In this document: positions 8,296 through 15,418 of the stretch, piece by piece | How positions within the stretch are numbered: the first letter of the stretch is position 1 | Layout: each line of letters starts with the position of its first letter | Source of the DNA: an uncultured Anaerolineae bacterium | GTDB lineage: Bacteria; Chloroflexota; Anaerolineae; Anaerolineales; Villigracilaceae | Assembly: GCA_903875215.1 (NCBI GenBank) | Contig: CAIQVH010000031.1 | Location: 62,001 to 126,000 of the forward strand | Length of the DNA stretch: 64,000 bases | Direction of reading: 5' to 3' | Program-made: the position numbers and the translations under genes | The notes under the pieces: generated by a model | Told to the model about the DNA's origin: nothing | Databases searched by the model: none | What the model saw: only the letters and a program-made list of their open reading frames with translations

Positions 8296-9666
8296 CTAGA
8301 GACCAAACCAGCGCGGATGGTCGTTGAGTTTGACGTTATCCAGCACCAGGTGCAGGAAGGTGCGGGTTACGGTGATGGCAGTGAACAGGCTGACGAGTAC
8401 GCCCAGGGCGAGAGTCACGGAGAAGCCTTTCACGATACTGGCGCCAAATGTGTTTCCAAATATGAACAGGATGAAACTGGTGATCAGGGTCGAAATGTTC
8501 GAGTCGCGGATGGAGGGCCAGGCGCGTGACCAGCCCAGGTCGATGGCCTGGTGCAGGTTTCGACCGGCTCGCAATTCTTCGCGCAGGCGTTCGAAAATAA
8601 GCACGTTGGCATCCACGGCCATGCCGATGCTAAGGATGAAGCCGGCAATACCAGGCAGGGTCAGCACCACGGGGATGGTTTTGAAGAGCATGAAGCTGAC
8701 GGCGACGTACACCAGCAGGGCTAAATCTGCGACAACGCCGGGCAGACGGTAATATAGCCCCATGAACAGGATGATGATCACCATCCCGACCAGACCGGCA
8801 ATCAGGCTTTTGCGTAGAGAGTCTTCACCCAGCGACGGCCCAACTATGCGGGTTTGAACGATTTTCAGAGGGATGGGGAGGGAACCATAGCGCAGTTGCA
8901 CTGCGAAGGCGTTGGCGGTTTCGGTGGTGAAGCTGCCTGTGATCACGCCTTTGCCTTCGGTGATGGCGCTGTCGATGCGCGGGCTGGAAATCACTTTCTT
9001 ATCCAGGACGATGGTCAGGAATTTGCCGGTATTGGCCGCGGTGTGGGTGGCAAAAATCTTTGTCCCGTCTGTGGTCAGCTCGAAGCTGATCTGGTATCCG
9101 CCCAGCGAGGCCGGCACAACCTGGACTGTTTTCAGATCCTTGCCGGTCATGACGGTATGATAAATGACCGGGGTGGTGCCATCCGCAGCGGGCGTGGGTG
9201 CGGGAGCGGGTTCGTTGGTCGCCGAAAAATCAGTCAGGATGGAATCGCCCACGTTGAGGGCGACTGTCCCCGTATCGACGAATTCGAGCAGGCCGGTTTT
9301 CTGGATGGTGGCCAGCACTTCGTCAGCATTTTTCGCGCCGGGGAATTCACCTACGATGCGGCGGTCGCCGGCGATTTGCAGGCTGGTTTCTGAAACGCCA
9401 AGAGCGTTGGTGCGGTTTTCAAGAATGGTACGGGCAACCTGCAATGATTCGGGATCGACGGTTGCGTCGGCGGGAACATCGGCTTCCATCAATACCTGCA
9501 CGCCGCCGCGCAGGTCCAGACCCAACCTTGCGCTGACATCCTGTTTCAGCAGGGTTGTTTGAGAAAATGGATTGGTAATGTTGATAGTTTGACTGGCATC
9601 AATCCAGATTGCTGCGGCAACAATCAGGAGAATGATGACCAGCCTGGTGGTGAGATTGCGGATCAT
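8296..9666 (-). CDS. secD: Protein translocase subunit SecD
   Basis: 456 residues from the ATG at 9666, chosen because GGAGAGG lies 6 bases upstream; an ATG seven codons earlier has no ribosome site. One N-terminal segment (about 7-24) precedes the extracellular P1 domain, which starts [16 protein letters not shown]. The C-terminal five-helix block carries [21 protein letters not shown], the SecD signature with the proton-relay Asp. A low-complexity [14 protein letters not shown] linker sits in the middle of the periplasmic-side region. It is the first gene of a secDF operon with its own promoter and a hairpin-bearing leader. Confidence 0.96.
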   Translation of the reverse strand: MIRNLTTRLVIILLIVAAAIWIDASQTINITNPFSQTTLLKQDVSARLGLDLRGGVQVLMEADVPADATVDPESLQVARTILENRTNALGVSETSLQIAGDRRIVGEFPGAKNADEVLATIQKTGLLEFVDTGTVALNVGDSILTDFSATNEPAPAPTPAADGTTPVIYHTVMTGKDLKTVQVVPASLGGYQISFELTTDGTKIFATHTAANTGKFLTIVLDKKVISSPRIDSAITEGKGVITGSFTTETANAFAVQLRYGSLPIPLKIVQTRIVGPSLGEDSLRKSLIAGLVGMVIIILFMGLYYRLPGVVADLALLVYVAVSFMLFKTIPVVLTLPGIAGFILSIGMAVDANVLIFERLREELRAGRNLHQAIDLGWSRAWPSIRDSNISTLITSFILFIFGNTFGASIVKGFSVTLALGVLVSLFTAITVTRTFLHLVLDNVKLNDHPRWFGL

Positions 9667-9693
9667 GTACGACCTCTCCATGCACAAAAAATA

Positions 9694-9708
9694 CCAGCCA
9701 TTGGCTGG
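9694..9708 (-). promoter_or_regulatory. Hairpin plus U-run in the secD leader (terminator or attenuator)
   Basis: CCAGCC-ATT-GGCTGG, followed on the minus strand by TATTTTTTG, has the form of an intrinsic terminator. It lies downstream of a good promoter (TATAAT at 9731-9726 on the minus strand, with TTTACG 17 bases before it), so it is inside the expected secD leader as well as after the upstream kinase gene. An upstream GGCT could pair with the first AGCC instead. Either simple termination of the upstream operon or attenuation of secDF is possible. Confidence 0.45.
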
Positions 9709-9725
9709 CTCGATTGCAAGCCCCG

Positions 9726-9754
9726 ATTATACCCCTAATAAGGTGAAACGTAAA
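9726..9754 (-). promoter_or_regulatory. secDF promoter
   Basis: On the minus strand a TTTACG hexamer is followed, after exactly 17 bases, by a perfect TATAAT (9731-9726). The start would fall near 9719, giving a leader of about 53 bases before the secD ATG. Confidence 0.55.
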
Positions 9755-9763
9755 AGCTGAATT

Positions 9764-10144
9764 TCACAAACTGGAGGCTGCGTCATACCCCATGGCCTGC
9801 AAAAAATCCACAATCTGCTGTTCAATGGTCTCTATGCTGGCAGAATCGGTAAAAATATACAGGTCGGCGTGTGCGCGGGCGTGCTCCAGGCGGCGGTGTT
9901 GTTCGGCGTAATCGGCTTCAGACCAGTTTAAATTCCGCCGTGCAAGGGTGACCGGGTAGGAAGCGTCGAGAAAAATGAGCACATCCGGGTTGGTGATGCG
10001 CTTCCACATATCCCGAACATAGGAATGTTCCTGGGCGATATGTTTGACCCGGTAGCCGCGTTTTTCCAGCCGGGCTCCAAGCGTGGATTTCCCCGAGGCG
10101 CACGGTCCTACCAGTCCAATCAGGGGCTGTTTATCGGGAGGCAT
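9764..10144 (-). CDS. P-loop kinase-like small protein
   Basis: 126 residues. A Walker A motif GPCASGKST (about residues 13-21) and a dephospho-CoA kinase/adenylate-kinase-like layout (VLIFLDASYPVTLARR, then a basic helix) suggest a nucleoside- or small-molecule kinase, or an ATPase of unknown substrate. It is shorter than typical members of those families. The start overlaps the end of the TrkA-type gene by 14 bases, so the two are cotranscribed. Such a link between a channel-like protein and a P-loop protein has no obvious textbook explanation. Confidence 0.6.
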   Translation of the reverse strand: MPPDKQPLIGLVGPCASGKSTLGARLEKRGYRVKHIAQEHSYVRDMWKRITNPDVLIFLDASYPVTLARRNLNWSEADYAEQHRRLEHARAHADLYIFTDSASIETIEQQIVDFLQAMGYDAASSL

Positions 10145-11162
10145 GCAGCAGGGCGTGTAGTTTTTGCGGCCGTCCCAGTACCGCGATCTGATCGCCGGGA
10201 CTTAAGAGCTGGCTGGCGCTGGGATGGAAATTGGAATGGTGATCGAAGCGAATCAGGATGATGGAAACGCTGTAGTTGTCTTCCACATGCCCGATCGTTT
10301 TTCCTGCCAGGACAGATTTCGCATCGATTGATAGGCGTGCCAGGCTGAGTGCCTCGCCTTCGATGCTGATTGGGTTGGTGAGTTCGGCTCCGGCGGCTGA
10401 AGCGGCAAACACCGGGGCTGCGATTCCGGTGCCGCTCAGGGCGGTGAAACCAAACTGGGTGTGCAAGGCCTCGGCAAATTCCTCGTCGAAAATGCGAATC
10501 ACCACCTGGATATTTTTGTTCAGGCTGCGCGCCTTCAAAGCAATTTTGAGATTTAACGCGTCATCCTGGATGCATAGGATAATTGATTTTGCTTTCCGGA
10601 TATTGGCGCTTTCCAGCACCAGCTCACGGGTGGCATCATCGTGAATGACGGGAATGCCCATCTTTTGGACGGCTCCAGCCATGTCAGCCGTGGATTTCAG
10701 TTCGATCACTGCGACTTCTTCGCCCATGTCGTGCAGTTGGTCGGTCACCCGGTAGCCCAGGTGCCCCAGGCCAACCAGAATGTGATGATTGCTTAATGTA
10801 GAAGCCACTGCCATTTCCCACTCCTTGCTCCGCGAGCGCCGGTTGAATAATAAATAGCCAAAATCGGCCAGCCCTTGCGCCAGTGTCAGCACGCCCATCA
10901 CCGGCATGACGAAGAAAAAGAGCTGCAAGATCGGGTGATTGGGGAATTCGCCGCTGGGCTGCAAAAAAGTCAGCGTCAGCATCAGGTAAAGGGCTTCGAC
11001 GTAGGTCTCGATGGGTTCGTGGTACAGCTGTGCCAGCCTGAAATAAGCCAGGGCGCAGGTAATTATGGCCAGCGAAAAAACCAGCACGGGTTGGCGAAAT
11101 TCCCCCAGCAGCAGGAACGTATCACGCCAGGAAGCTTTCCACGTTTTCAAAAACGTCTTCAT
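10131..11162 (-). CDS. TrkA-domain (RCK) ion-channel-like membrane protein
   Basis: 343 residues. Membrane segments lie at about 27-46 and 80-105 with a re-entrant-like stretch between. A Rossmann TrkA-N domain follows (LVGLGHLGYRVTDQL near residue 130), then a TrkA-C ligand-binding domain (about 260-335, ending SPGDQIAVLGRP). This is the architecture of RCK-gated potassium channels. The loop where the TVGYG selectivity filter belongs instead reads MLTLTFLQPSGEFPNHP, so potassium selectivity is doubtful. The stop overlaps the start codon region of the kinase gene, and its own start overlaps the phosphatase stop (11159-11162). A three-gene unit with a phosphatase and a kinase is seen. Confidence 0.8.
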   Translation of the reverse strand: MKTFLKTWKASWRDTFLLLGEFRQPVLVFSLAIITCALAYFRLAQLYHEPIETYVEALYLMLTLTFLQPSGEFPNHPILQLFFFVMPVMGVLTLAQGLADFGYLLFNRRSRSKEWEMAVASTLSNHHILVGLGHLGYRVTDQLHDMGEEVAVIELKSTADMAGAVQKMGIPVIHDDATRELVLESANIRKAKSIILCIQDDALNLKIALKARSLNKNIQVVIRIFDEEFAEALHTQFGFTALSGTGIAAPVFAASAAGAELTNPISIEGEALSLARLSIDAKSVLAGKTIGHVEDNYSVSIILIRFDHHSNFHPSASQLLSPGDQIAVLGRPQKLHALLHASR

Positions 11163-11866
11163 ACGTTGATAGGCAGTCGCACCGACATCCGCCGCACGTC
11201 GTCGCCTGAGCGCGGCATCACTCGCAGGACCACCACGCTCATATCATCCGCCGGGCGGCCGTCATCCAATTGCAAGGCTTGGGCCAATAGAGCATCTGCA
11301 ATCTCTTGGGGCGTGGGGTTTTCGTCTTCCAGCAATCCCAGCAGAGTCGTGCCCACGTCCATCTGCGCCCCGCGGCGCTTCCCGGCATGGACCAGCCCGT
11401 CTGTGTAGACGACCACCGTCAGTTCGGGCTCCAGTTGGATTTCGGTAATTTTCGGCTTGACATTGCGCGCCACGCCAATGGAAGTGCTCGGCTCATCCAT
11501 GCACTCCACCAGCTCATTCCGTGCCAGATACATGGGCGCCTCGTTATTGCGCGCCAGCACCACTGTTTTTGTCTGCAAATCCACCGAAATGATATTCAAC
11601 GTGCTGGAGACCTTCCCATTCCGTTCGGTGAACAGGTAATCGGAAGCCGCCCGGGCCGCCGCCCCGTCGCGCACTCCTTCGGCCAACAGGCTGATCACTT
11701 TGCGGACCACCATCATCGAGATGGCCTTGGCCCCGCGCCCCGAAGTCTGCCCGTCGGCCAGCACCACCGAGAGCCCGCCGCCGGGTCGTTCTACCACCTC
11801 CAGCGTGTCGCCGCTCTCAGAAACGGCATACTTATTAATCTTCGCAACCGCAATTTGAACATCCAT
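11159..11866 (-). CDS. SpoIIE/PP2C-like serine phosphatase
   Basis: 235 residues, cytoplasmic, one domain. The PPM-type acidic metal motifs are present: VVLADGQTSGRGAKAISMMV near residue 35, VVVYTDGLVHAG near residue 150 and RPADDMSVVVLRV near 205. Small stand-alone enzymes of this type dephosphorylate anti-sigma-factor antagonists or other phosphoproteins. No anti-sigma pair is adjacent. Its stop overlaps the start of the TrkA-type gene by 4 bases, so a signalling role around that membrane protein is a reasonable guess. Confidence 0.82.
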   Translation of the reverse strand: MDVQIAVAKINKYAVSESGDTLEVVERPGGGLSVVLADGQTSGRGAKAISMMVVRKVISLLAEGVRDGAAARAASDYLFTERNGKVSSTLNIISVDLQTKTVVLARNNEAPMYLARNELVECMDEPSTSIGVARNVKPKITEIQLEPELTVVVYTDGLVHAGKRRGAQMDVGTTLLGLLEDENPTPQEIADALLAQALQLDDGRPADDMSVVVLRVMPRSGDDVRRMSVRLPINV

Positions 11867-11894
11867 GAACAGGATTCTACCTTAAAAACCGATA

Positions 11895-12548
11895 CTATTC
11901 AGACTCGCAGACGCAAAATTTCTCTGCGACAACGACCATTGCCACGCTGCGAGGTTGCCTCTCAAGCCGGAGATCCACCCGGAATCCGGCGGCGCGGAAC
12001 CCGGCGCTGATCCGCTCTGAGTAGTCTTCCGTCAAATCCTCGCGCTGCCCGGTAATTCTGAACAACCCATCGGCCAACCGCTCCGGCCAGGTAGTGCCGG
12101 TTGGCCAGGCCATTGGCACCACCACCAGGCGGCCACCCGCTCGCAGCACCCTGCGAATCTCGCCCAGTGTTTTCGCGTCGATAATATATTCAGTCGGAAA
12201 GACCGCCAGTACGCTGTCGAAACTCTCCGCAGCGAAGGGCATAGTCTGGGCTAGGCCGCGTGTGAGCCGGGGCTGGAAACGGTTGCGGGCCAGGTTGCCT
12301 ACTGCCTGCCGAATCATCTGCTGGCTTTCATCCAGGCCCAGAGCCAGGAAGCCCTGCTGGTGGAGTTCCACCTGCAAATGTCCGGGACCAAATCCCAGCT
12401 CTAGAATCCGCCGGCCCAGCAAGTGCGGCACAGCGGCGAGTCCCCAGGCCTGCCAGCGCCCAAGCGAAACAACCGCGGCGACCAGGTCATAGGTCCATGC
12501 GAAGGAGTGATAAAAGTGGAAAAAAACAAAGCGCAGAACGGCGCGCAT
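11895..12548 (-). CDS. SAM-dependent methyltransferase (class I)
   Basis: 217 residues. The SAM-binding glycine motif ILELGFGPGHLQVEL lies near residues 48-62 and is followed by ALGLDESQQM, a SVLAVFPTEYI motif and RRVLRAGGRLVVVP, the standard order of UbiE-like methyltransferases. The N-terminus (FFHFYHSFAWTYDLVAAVVSLG) resembles the cap of such enzymes. The substrate is unknown. It ends 28 bases upstream of the phosphatase start on the same strand, and could be the first gene of that unit. Confidence 0.82.
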   Translation of the reverse strand: MRAVLRFVFFHFYHSFAWTYDLVAAVVSLGRWQAWGLAAVPHLLGRRILELGFGPGHLQVELHQQGFLALGLDESQQMIRQAVGNLARNRFQPRLTRGLAQTMPFAAESFDSVLAVFPTEYIIDAKTLGEIRRVLRAGGRLVVVPMAWPTGTTWPERLADGLFRITGQREDLTEDYSERISAGFRAAGFRVDLRLERQPRSVAMVVVAEKFCVCESE

Positions 12549-12566
12549 CAGGCACCTTCAAAAAAC

Positions 12567-12594
12567 AAAAAGCCTGACGCAGGTCAGGCCTTTG
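12567..12594 (-). terminator. Intrinsic terminator after the YtxH gene
   Basis: GCCTGAC (12572-12578) pairs with GTCAGGC (12583-12589) around a GCAG loop. The arms are extended by A and T tracts, and the minus-strand transcript ends in GCTTTTTG. It lies just after the stop of the YtxH-like gene. Confidence 0.8.
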
Positions 12595-12610
12595 TGTTTT
12601 GGCGGAATAA

Positions 12611-12988
12611 TCAGGCTTGCGCGTCCAGTGGGGCTTCACTTGCCCCTTTTTTGCGGCTGGTCGCTTTTTTGACTGTATCGCGGGTAGTCTCCACCAGTTC
12701 TTTGCCTTTGTCTACAGCTTTCAACGTGATTTCTTCACCTTGAATGCGCGCCTGCTTGAGCAGGGCTTCGGTCTTTTGGCGTGCTTCCAGTGCGGCTTCT
12801 TCTGCACGCTTTAACGCAATCTCGGCTTCTTCGCTGGCTTTGTCTCGCAGTTCAATAGAGCGTTCCTTGATCACGGCGCGGGTTTCCTCACCAGATTGCG
12901 GAGCGAACAATAAAGCCGCCACTGCACCTGTCAGGCCACCGACGATAAAGCCAACCAGGAAGGCACCAAATTCATCACGATCAGACAT
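12611..12988 (-). CDS. YtxH-domain small membrane protein
   Basis: 125 residues: a glycine-rich N-terminal membrane segment (GFIVGGLTGAVAALLFAPQSGEETR, about 12-36), the hallmark of YtxH proteins, followed by a long charged helix rich in Ala, Glu and Lys that should be coiled coil. YtxH proteins are poorly understood and often stress-related in Bacillus. The leader carries a TC/GA dinucleotide run (13002-13014) immediately before the ribosome site, and the site itself is inside the palindrome GGAGTACTCC. The gene pairs with the next small membrane protein gene upstream. Confidence 0.8.
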   Translation of the reverse strand: MSDRDEFGAFLVGFIVGGLTGAVAALLFAPQSGEETRAVIKERSIELRDKASEEAEIALKRAEEAALEARQKTEALLKQARIQGEEITLKAVDKGKELVETTRDTVKKATSRKKGASEAPLDAQA

Positions 12989-13025
12989 GGGAGTACTCCT
13001 TTCTCTCTCTCTCTTAGCGGGTCAG

Positions 13026-13484
13026 TTATTTTTTCTTCAAGCCGGCCATTTCCAGCATGCGCTGGAAACCGGCAAGATAGCTGTTGAGTTTTACCACCGG
13101 CGCGACCAGGTTCTCACTCAAGAATTCACTGGTGCCTCGCAGGGTGGCGATGGTTTCATTGGTGGCATCAAGGATGGGTTTGATCTCATTTTGCAGCAGG
13201 TTGATCAGGCTGGCGATCTGAATTATCAAAACCACCAGTGCCACCCCGATGATGAGTGATTCGAGCGCCAGGAATATGATAAAGATATCGCGGATGTTCT
13301 GGGTCACGCTGGCGTCACGGGTCAGGCCAAAAACGGCCAGCCCGGTCAGTGCCAGGAAAACCAGTACGGCCACAATCAGGGTGAGAGTCAACTGCCGGTT
13401 GCGGCGTTCTGCTTCCCGGTCGACATCCTGTGAGGTCGGCAGGGCAGGTGTGGGTGCGGGAGTCTGAGTTTGTGTCTCTGCCAT
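13026..13484 (-). CDS. Small membrane protein of unknown function
   Basis: 152 residues. A Pro/Thr-rich N-terminus (TQTQTPAPTPALPTS), one membrane segment at about 32-54, a second at about 66-92 and a C-terminal amphipathic helical tail. It resembles the uncharacterised proteins often found next to YtxH genes in Chloroflexota, where DUF948-type coiled-coil membrane proteins occur, but I cannot assign it to a family. It lies 37 bases upstream of the YtxH gene on the same strand, so the pair is probably cotranscribed. Confidence 0.65.
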   Translation of the reverse strand: MAETQTQTPAPTPALPTSQDVDREAERRNRQLTLTLIVAVLVFLALTGLAVFGLTRDASVTQNIRDIFIIFLALESLIIGVALVVLIIQIASLINLLQNEIKPILDATNETIATLRGTSEFLSENLVAPVVKLNSYLAGFQRMLEMAGLKKK

Positions 13485-13601
13485 AAAAATATTATAGCAT
13501 ATTCATGTTCTGCTGTTTTGGGAACCTTCCATTTCATAAATCCACGCCTTTTTCAGTTTCATGAAATTTGATCTTTTTGATCCCTGCTTTTGCCTCACAT
13601 C

Positions 13602-13630
13602 TTGACTTTGCTTTCATTCCCTGATATGAT
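13602..13630 (+). promoter_or_regulatory. Promoter of the TetR/beta-oxidation operon
   Basis: TTGACT (13602-13607), a 17-base spacer and TATGAT (13625-13630) form a near-consensus sigma-70 promoter with a start near 13637. The start falls inside the TetR operator. Confidence 0.8.
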
Positions 13631-13633
13631 TTA

Positions 13634-13653
13634 CCTACCGACCGTTCGGTAGG
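13634..13653. promoter_or_regulatory. TetR-family operator
   Basis: CCTACCGA-CCGT-TCGGTAGG is a perfect 8-bp inverted repeat with a 4-base spacer, and contains the ACCGACCGTTCGGT core common to operators of TetR regulators. It covers the predicted transcription start and runs into the AGGGAG ribosome site of the regulator gene, which predicts tight autorepression of the whole operon. Confidence 0.8.
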
Positions 13654-13661
13654 GAGAAATA

Positions 13662-14234
13662 ATGACACGTGATGATATTCTACAATCAGCTGCGCAGGTT
13701 TTTCGCCAAAAGGGCTATCATGGTGCCTCGATGGCTGATATCGCCGAGGCTGTCAGCTTGCAAAAAGCCAGCCTGTACCACCATTTTTCCAGTAAACAGG
13801 AAATTCTGGTGGAATTGCTGGATACCGCCCTGGCCCTGGTCAGTGGGCGCATGGGGCAGGTAATGGAATTGGAAGCGCCCCCTGACCAAAAACTTCGCCT
13901 GGCCATGCGCGCTTATCTTTCCGCGCTCAATGAGCAGGGTGATCTCGGTTCTGTTCTTTTGCTTGAATACCGTTCTCTCGATGAAACCTTATATATGCGC
14001 CACATCCCAAACCGCGACCGGTTTGAGCAGATGTGGCGCGAGTTGCTCCAGCAGGGTGTGCAGGCGGGCGTATTTCGCTGCGAAAACATCCCCCTGGCCG
14101 TTCGCGGCTTGCTCGGCGCTCTTAACTGGACGATTACATGGTATCACCCTGCCGGTCCCATGGCCGTTGAGCAGGTTTCAGATTATTTGGCTGATTTTTT
14201 TCTCAACGGGATATCAGTTCCCGGTAAATTGTAA
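13662..14234 (+). CDS. TetR-family transcriptional regulator of fatty-acid degradation
   Basis: 190 residues. The N-terminal helix-turn-helix (about 8-52) reads ILQSAAQVFRQKGYHGASMADIAEAV followed by the recognition helix KASLYHHFSSKQEIL, as in TetR/AcrR proteins. The C-terminal ligand domain resembles that of FadR/PfmR-type regulators (TetR_C), which bind acyl-CoA. It is the first gene of an operon of beta-oxidation enzymes, sits directly behind its own operator, and is likely released by acyl-CoA. The start ATG at 13662 has AGGGAG 6 bases upstream. Confidence 0.88.
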   Translation: MTRDDILQSAAQVFRQKGYHGASMADIAEAVSLQKASLYHHFSSKQEILVELLDTALALVSGRMGQVMELEAPPDQKLRLAMRAYLSALNEQGDLGSVLLLEYRSLDETLYMRHIPNRDRFEQMWRELLQQGVQAGVFRCENIPLAVRGLLGALNWTITWYHPAGPMAVEQVSDYLADFFLNGISVPGKL

Positions 14235-14269
14235 TTTGCTTGATCCATTTACCCACCAAAGGAGGCACG

Positions 14270-15349
14270 ATGTACGGTTTTACACCAACAGATGAACAAA
14301 AAATGCTCATCGACACGGTAGTGCGCTACGCCAAAAACGATTTGCGCGCTGCCGGTCACGATGCGGAAGAGGGGAAGGCTCTCCCGCAGAAACTGGTGAG
14401 CAAAGGCTGGGAAGTGGGCGTACTGCAAGCGTCCATTCCCGAGGCCTATGGCGGGTTCGGCGAGCGCAGCGCCGTCACGGGCGTGCTGGCCGCCGAAGAA
14501 CTGGCTTTTGGCGACCTGGCAGGCGCGCTGGCGGTCATGGCACCGTCGCTGTTCGTCACGCCGGTTTTGCTGATGGGCAGCGAGGAGCAAAAGGGGAAGT
14601 GGATTCCGCCCGTTATTGAGGCGGATTGGACACCCTACACTGCCGCGCTGGTCGAAAAATCTTTCGACTTTGACCCGTCCGCCCTGAAAACGACTGCCGT
14701 TAAAGATGGCGATTCCTACATCCTGAGCGGAGCCAAAACCTACGTCCCGTATGCGGATTCGGCCAAAGCGATGGTGGTGTACGCGTCCCTCGACGGGGCG
14801 ACCAAAGCCTTTATCGTGGAAGCAGGCTCCGGGGCAGTTGTCTCCGAGCGGATCAAACTGATGAGCTTGAACGCGCTCCCGCTGTTCGATGTCAAATTCG
14901 ACGGCGTAAAAGTCCCCGAATCCAACCTGCTGGATGGCGATTTTGCGCCCGTGCTGGCCGCGATGCGCGTGACCAATGCCGCGCTGGCAGTCGGTGTGGC
15001 CAAGGCTTCGCTGGAATATGCGCGCGATTATGCCAAGGAACGCGATGTTTTCGGCGTGAAAGTGGCGCAGAAACAGGCGATTGCCTTCATGATGGCCGAA
15101 ATGGCGATGGAAATCGAATCGATGCGCCTGCTGACCTGGGAAGCCGCCTGGAAGCTCGATACCGGCGCGGCAGATGCCGCCACCGAAGCTTACCTGGCCG
15201 CCACCGGCGCCGCCGACATGGTGATGATGGTGACCGACCGGGGTGTGCAAATCCTGGGCGGGCACGGCTACATCCGCGATCACCCGGTGGAGAAGTTTAT
15301 GCGCGAAGGGCGCGGGTTCGCGAGCTTCACGGGATTGGCTATCGTCTGA
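14270..15349 (+). CDS. Acyl-CoA dehydrogenase (first copy)
   Basis: 359 residues, starting at the ATG behind GGAGG (14261-14265). FAD enzyme for the first step of beta-oxidation. The fold is complete: N-terminal helical domain (residues 1-120), middle beta domain, and C-terminal helices with REGRGFASFTGLAIV. QILGGHGYIRDHPVEKFMRE (about 324-343) is the family signature but carries H where many members have G/N-Y. The middle domain lacks the usual MTEPxAGSD motif, reading ALVEKSFDFDPSALKT instead, so it may be a partner or divergent member rather than the catalytic enzyme. It precedes a second acyl-CoA dehydrogenase gene, 69 bases downstream. Confidence 0.85.
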   Translation: MYGFTPTDEQKMLIDTVVRYAKNDLRAAGHDAEEGKALPQKLVSKGWEVGVLQASIPEAYGGFGERSAVTGVLAAEELAFGDLAGALAVMAPSLFVTPVLLMGSEEQKGKWIPPVIEADWTPYTAALVEKSFDFDPSALKTTAVKDGDSYILSGAKTYVPYADSAKAMVVYASLDGATKAFIVEAGSGAVVSERIKLMSLNALPLFDVKFDGVKVPESNLLDGDFAPVLAAMRVTNAALAVGVAKASLEYARDYAKERDVFGVKVAQKQAIAFMMAEMAMEIESMRLLTWEAAWKLDTGAADAATEAYLAATGAADMVMMVTDRGVQILGGHGYIRDHPVEKFMREGRGFASFTGLAIV

Positions 15350-15354
15350 TTTTC

Positions 15355-15389
15355 TTTCATCTTTCTTCTTTTCTGAAGGAAAGATGAAA
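15355..15389. repeat. Reiterated-motif inverted repeat at the acyl-CoA dehydrogenase junction
   Basis: TTTCATCTTTC (15355-15365) and GAAAGATGAAA (15379-15389) form a perfect 11-bp inverted repeat. The right side continues with near-copies (GAAAGACGAAAGAAGG) to 15402. There is no U run. It has the same makeup as the repeats at 16735, 19193/19691, 21329 and 40776: a short purine word repeated and inverted. Confidence 0.7.
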
Positions 15390-15418
15390 GACGAAAGAAG
15401 GTTGAAGGAGACTTGAAA

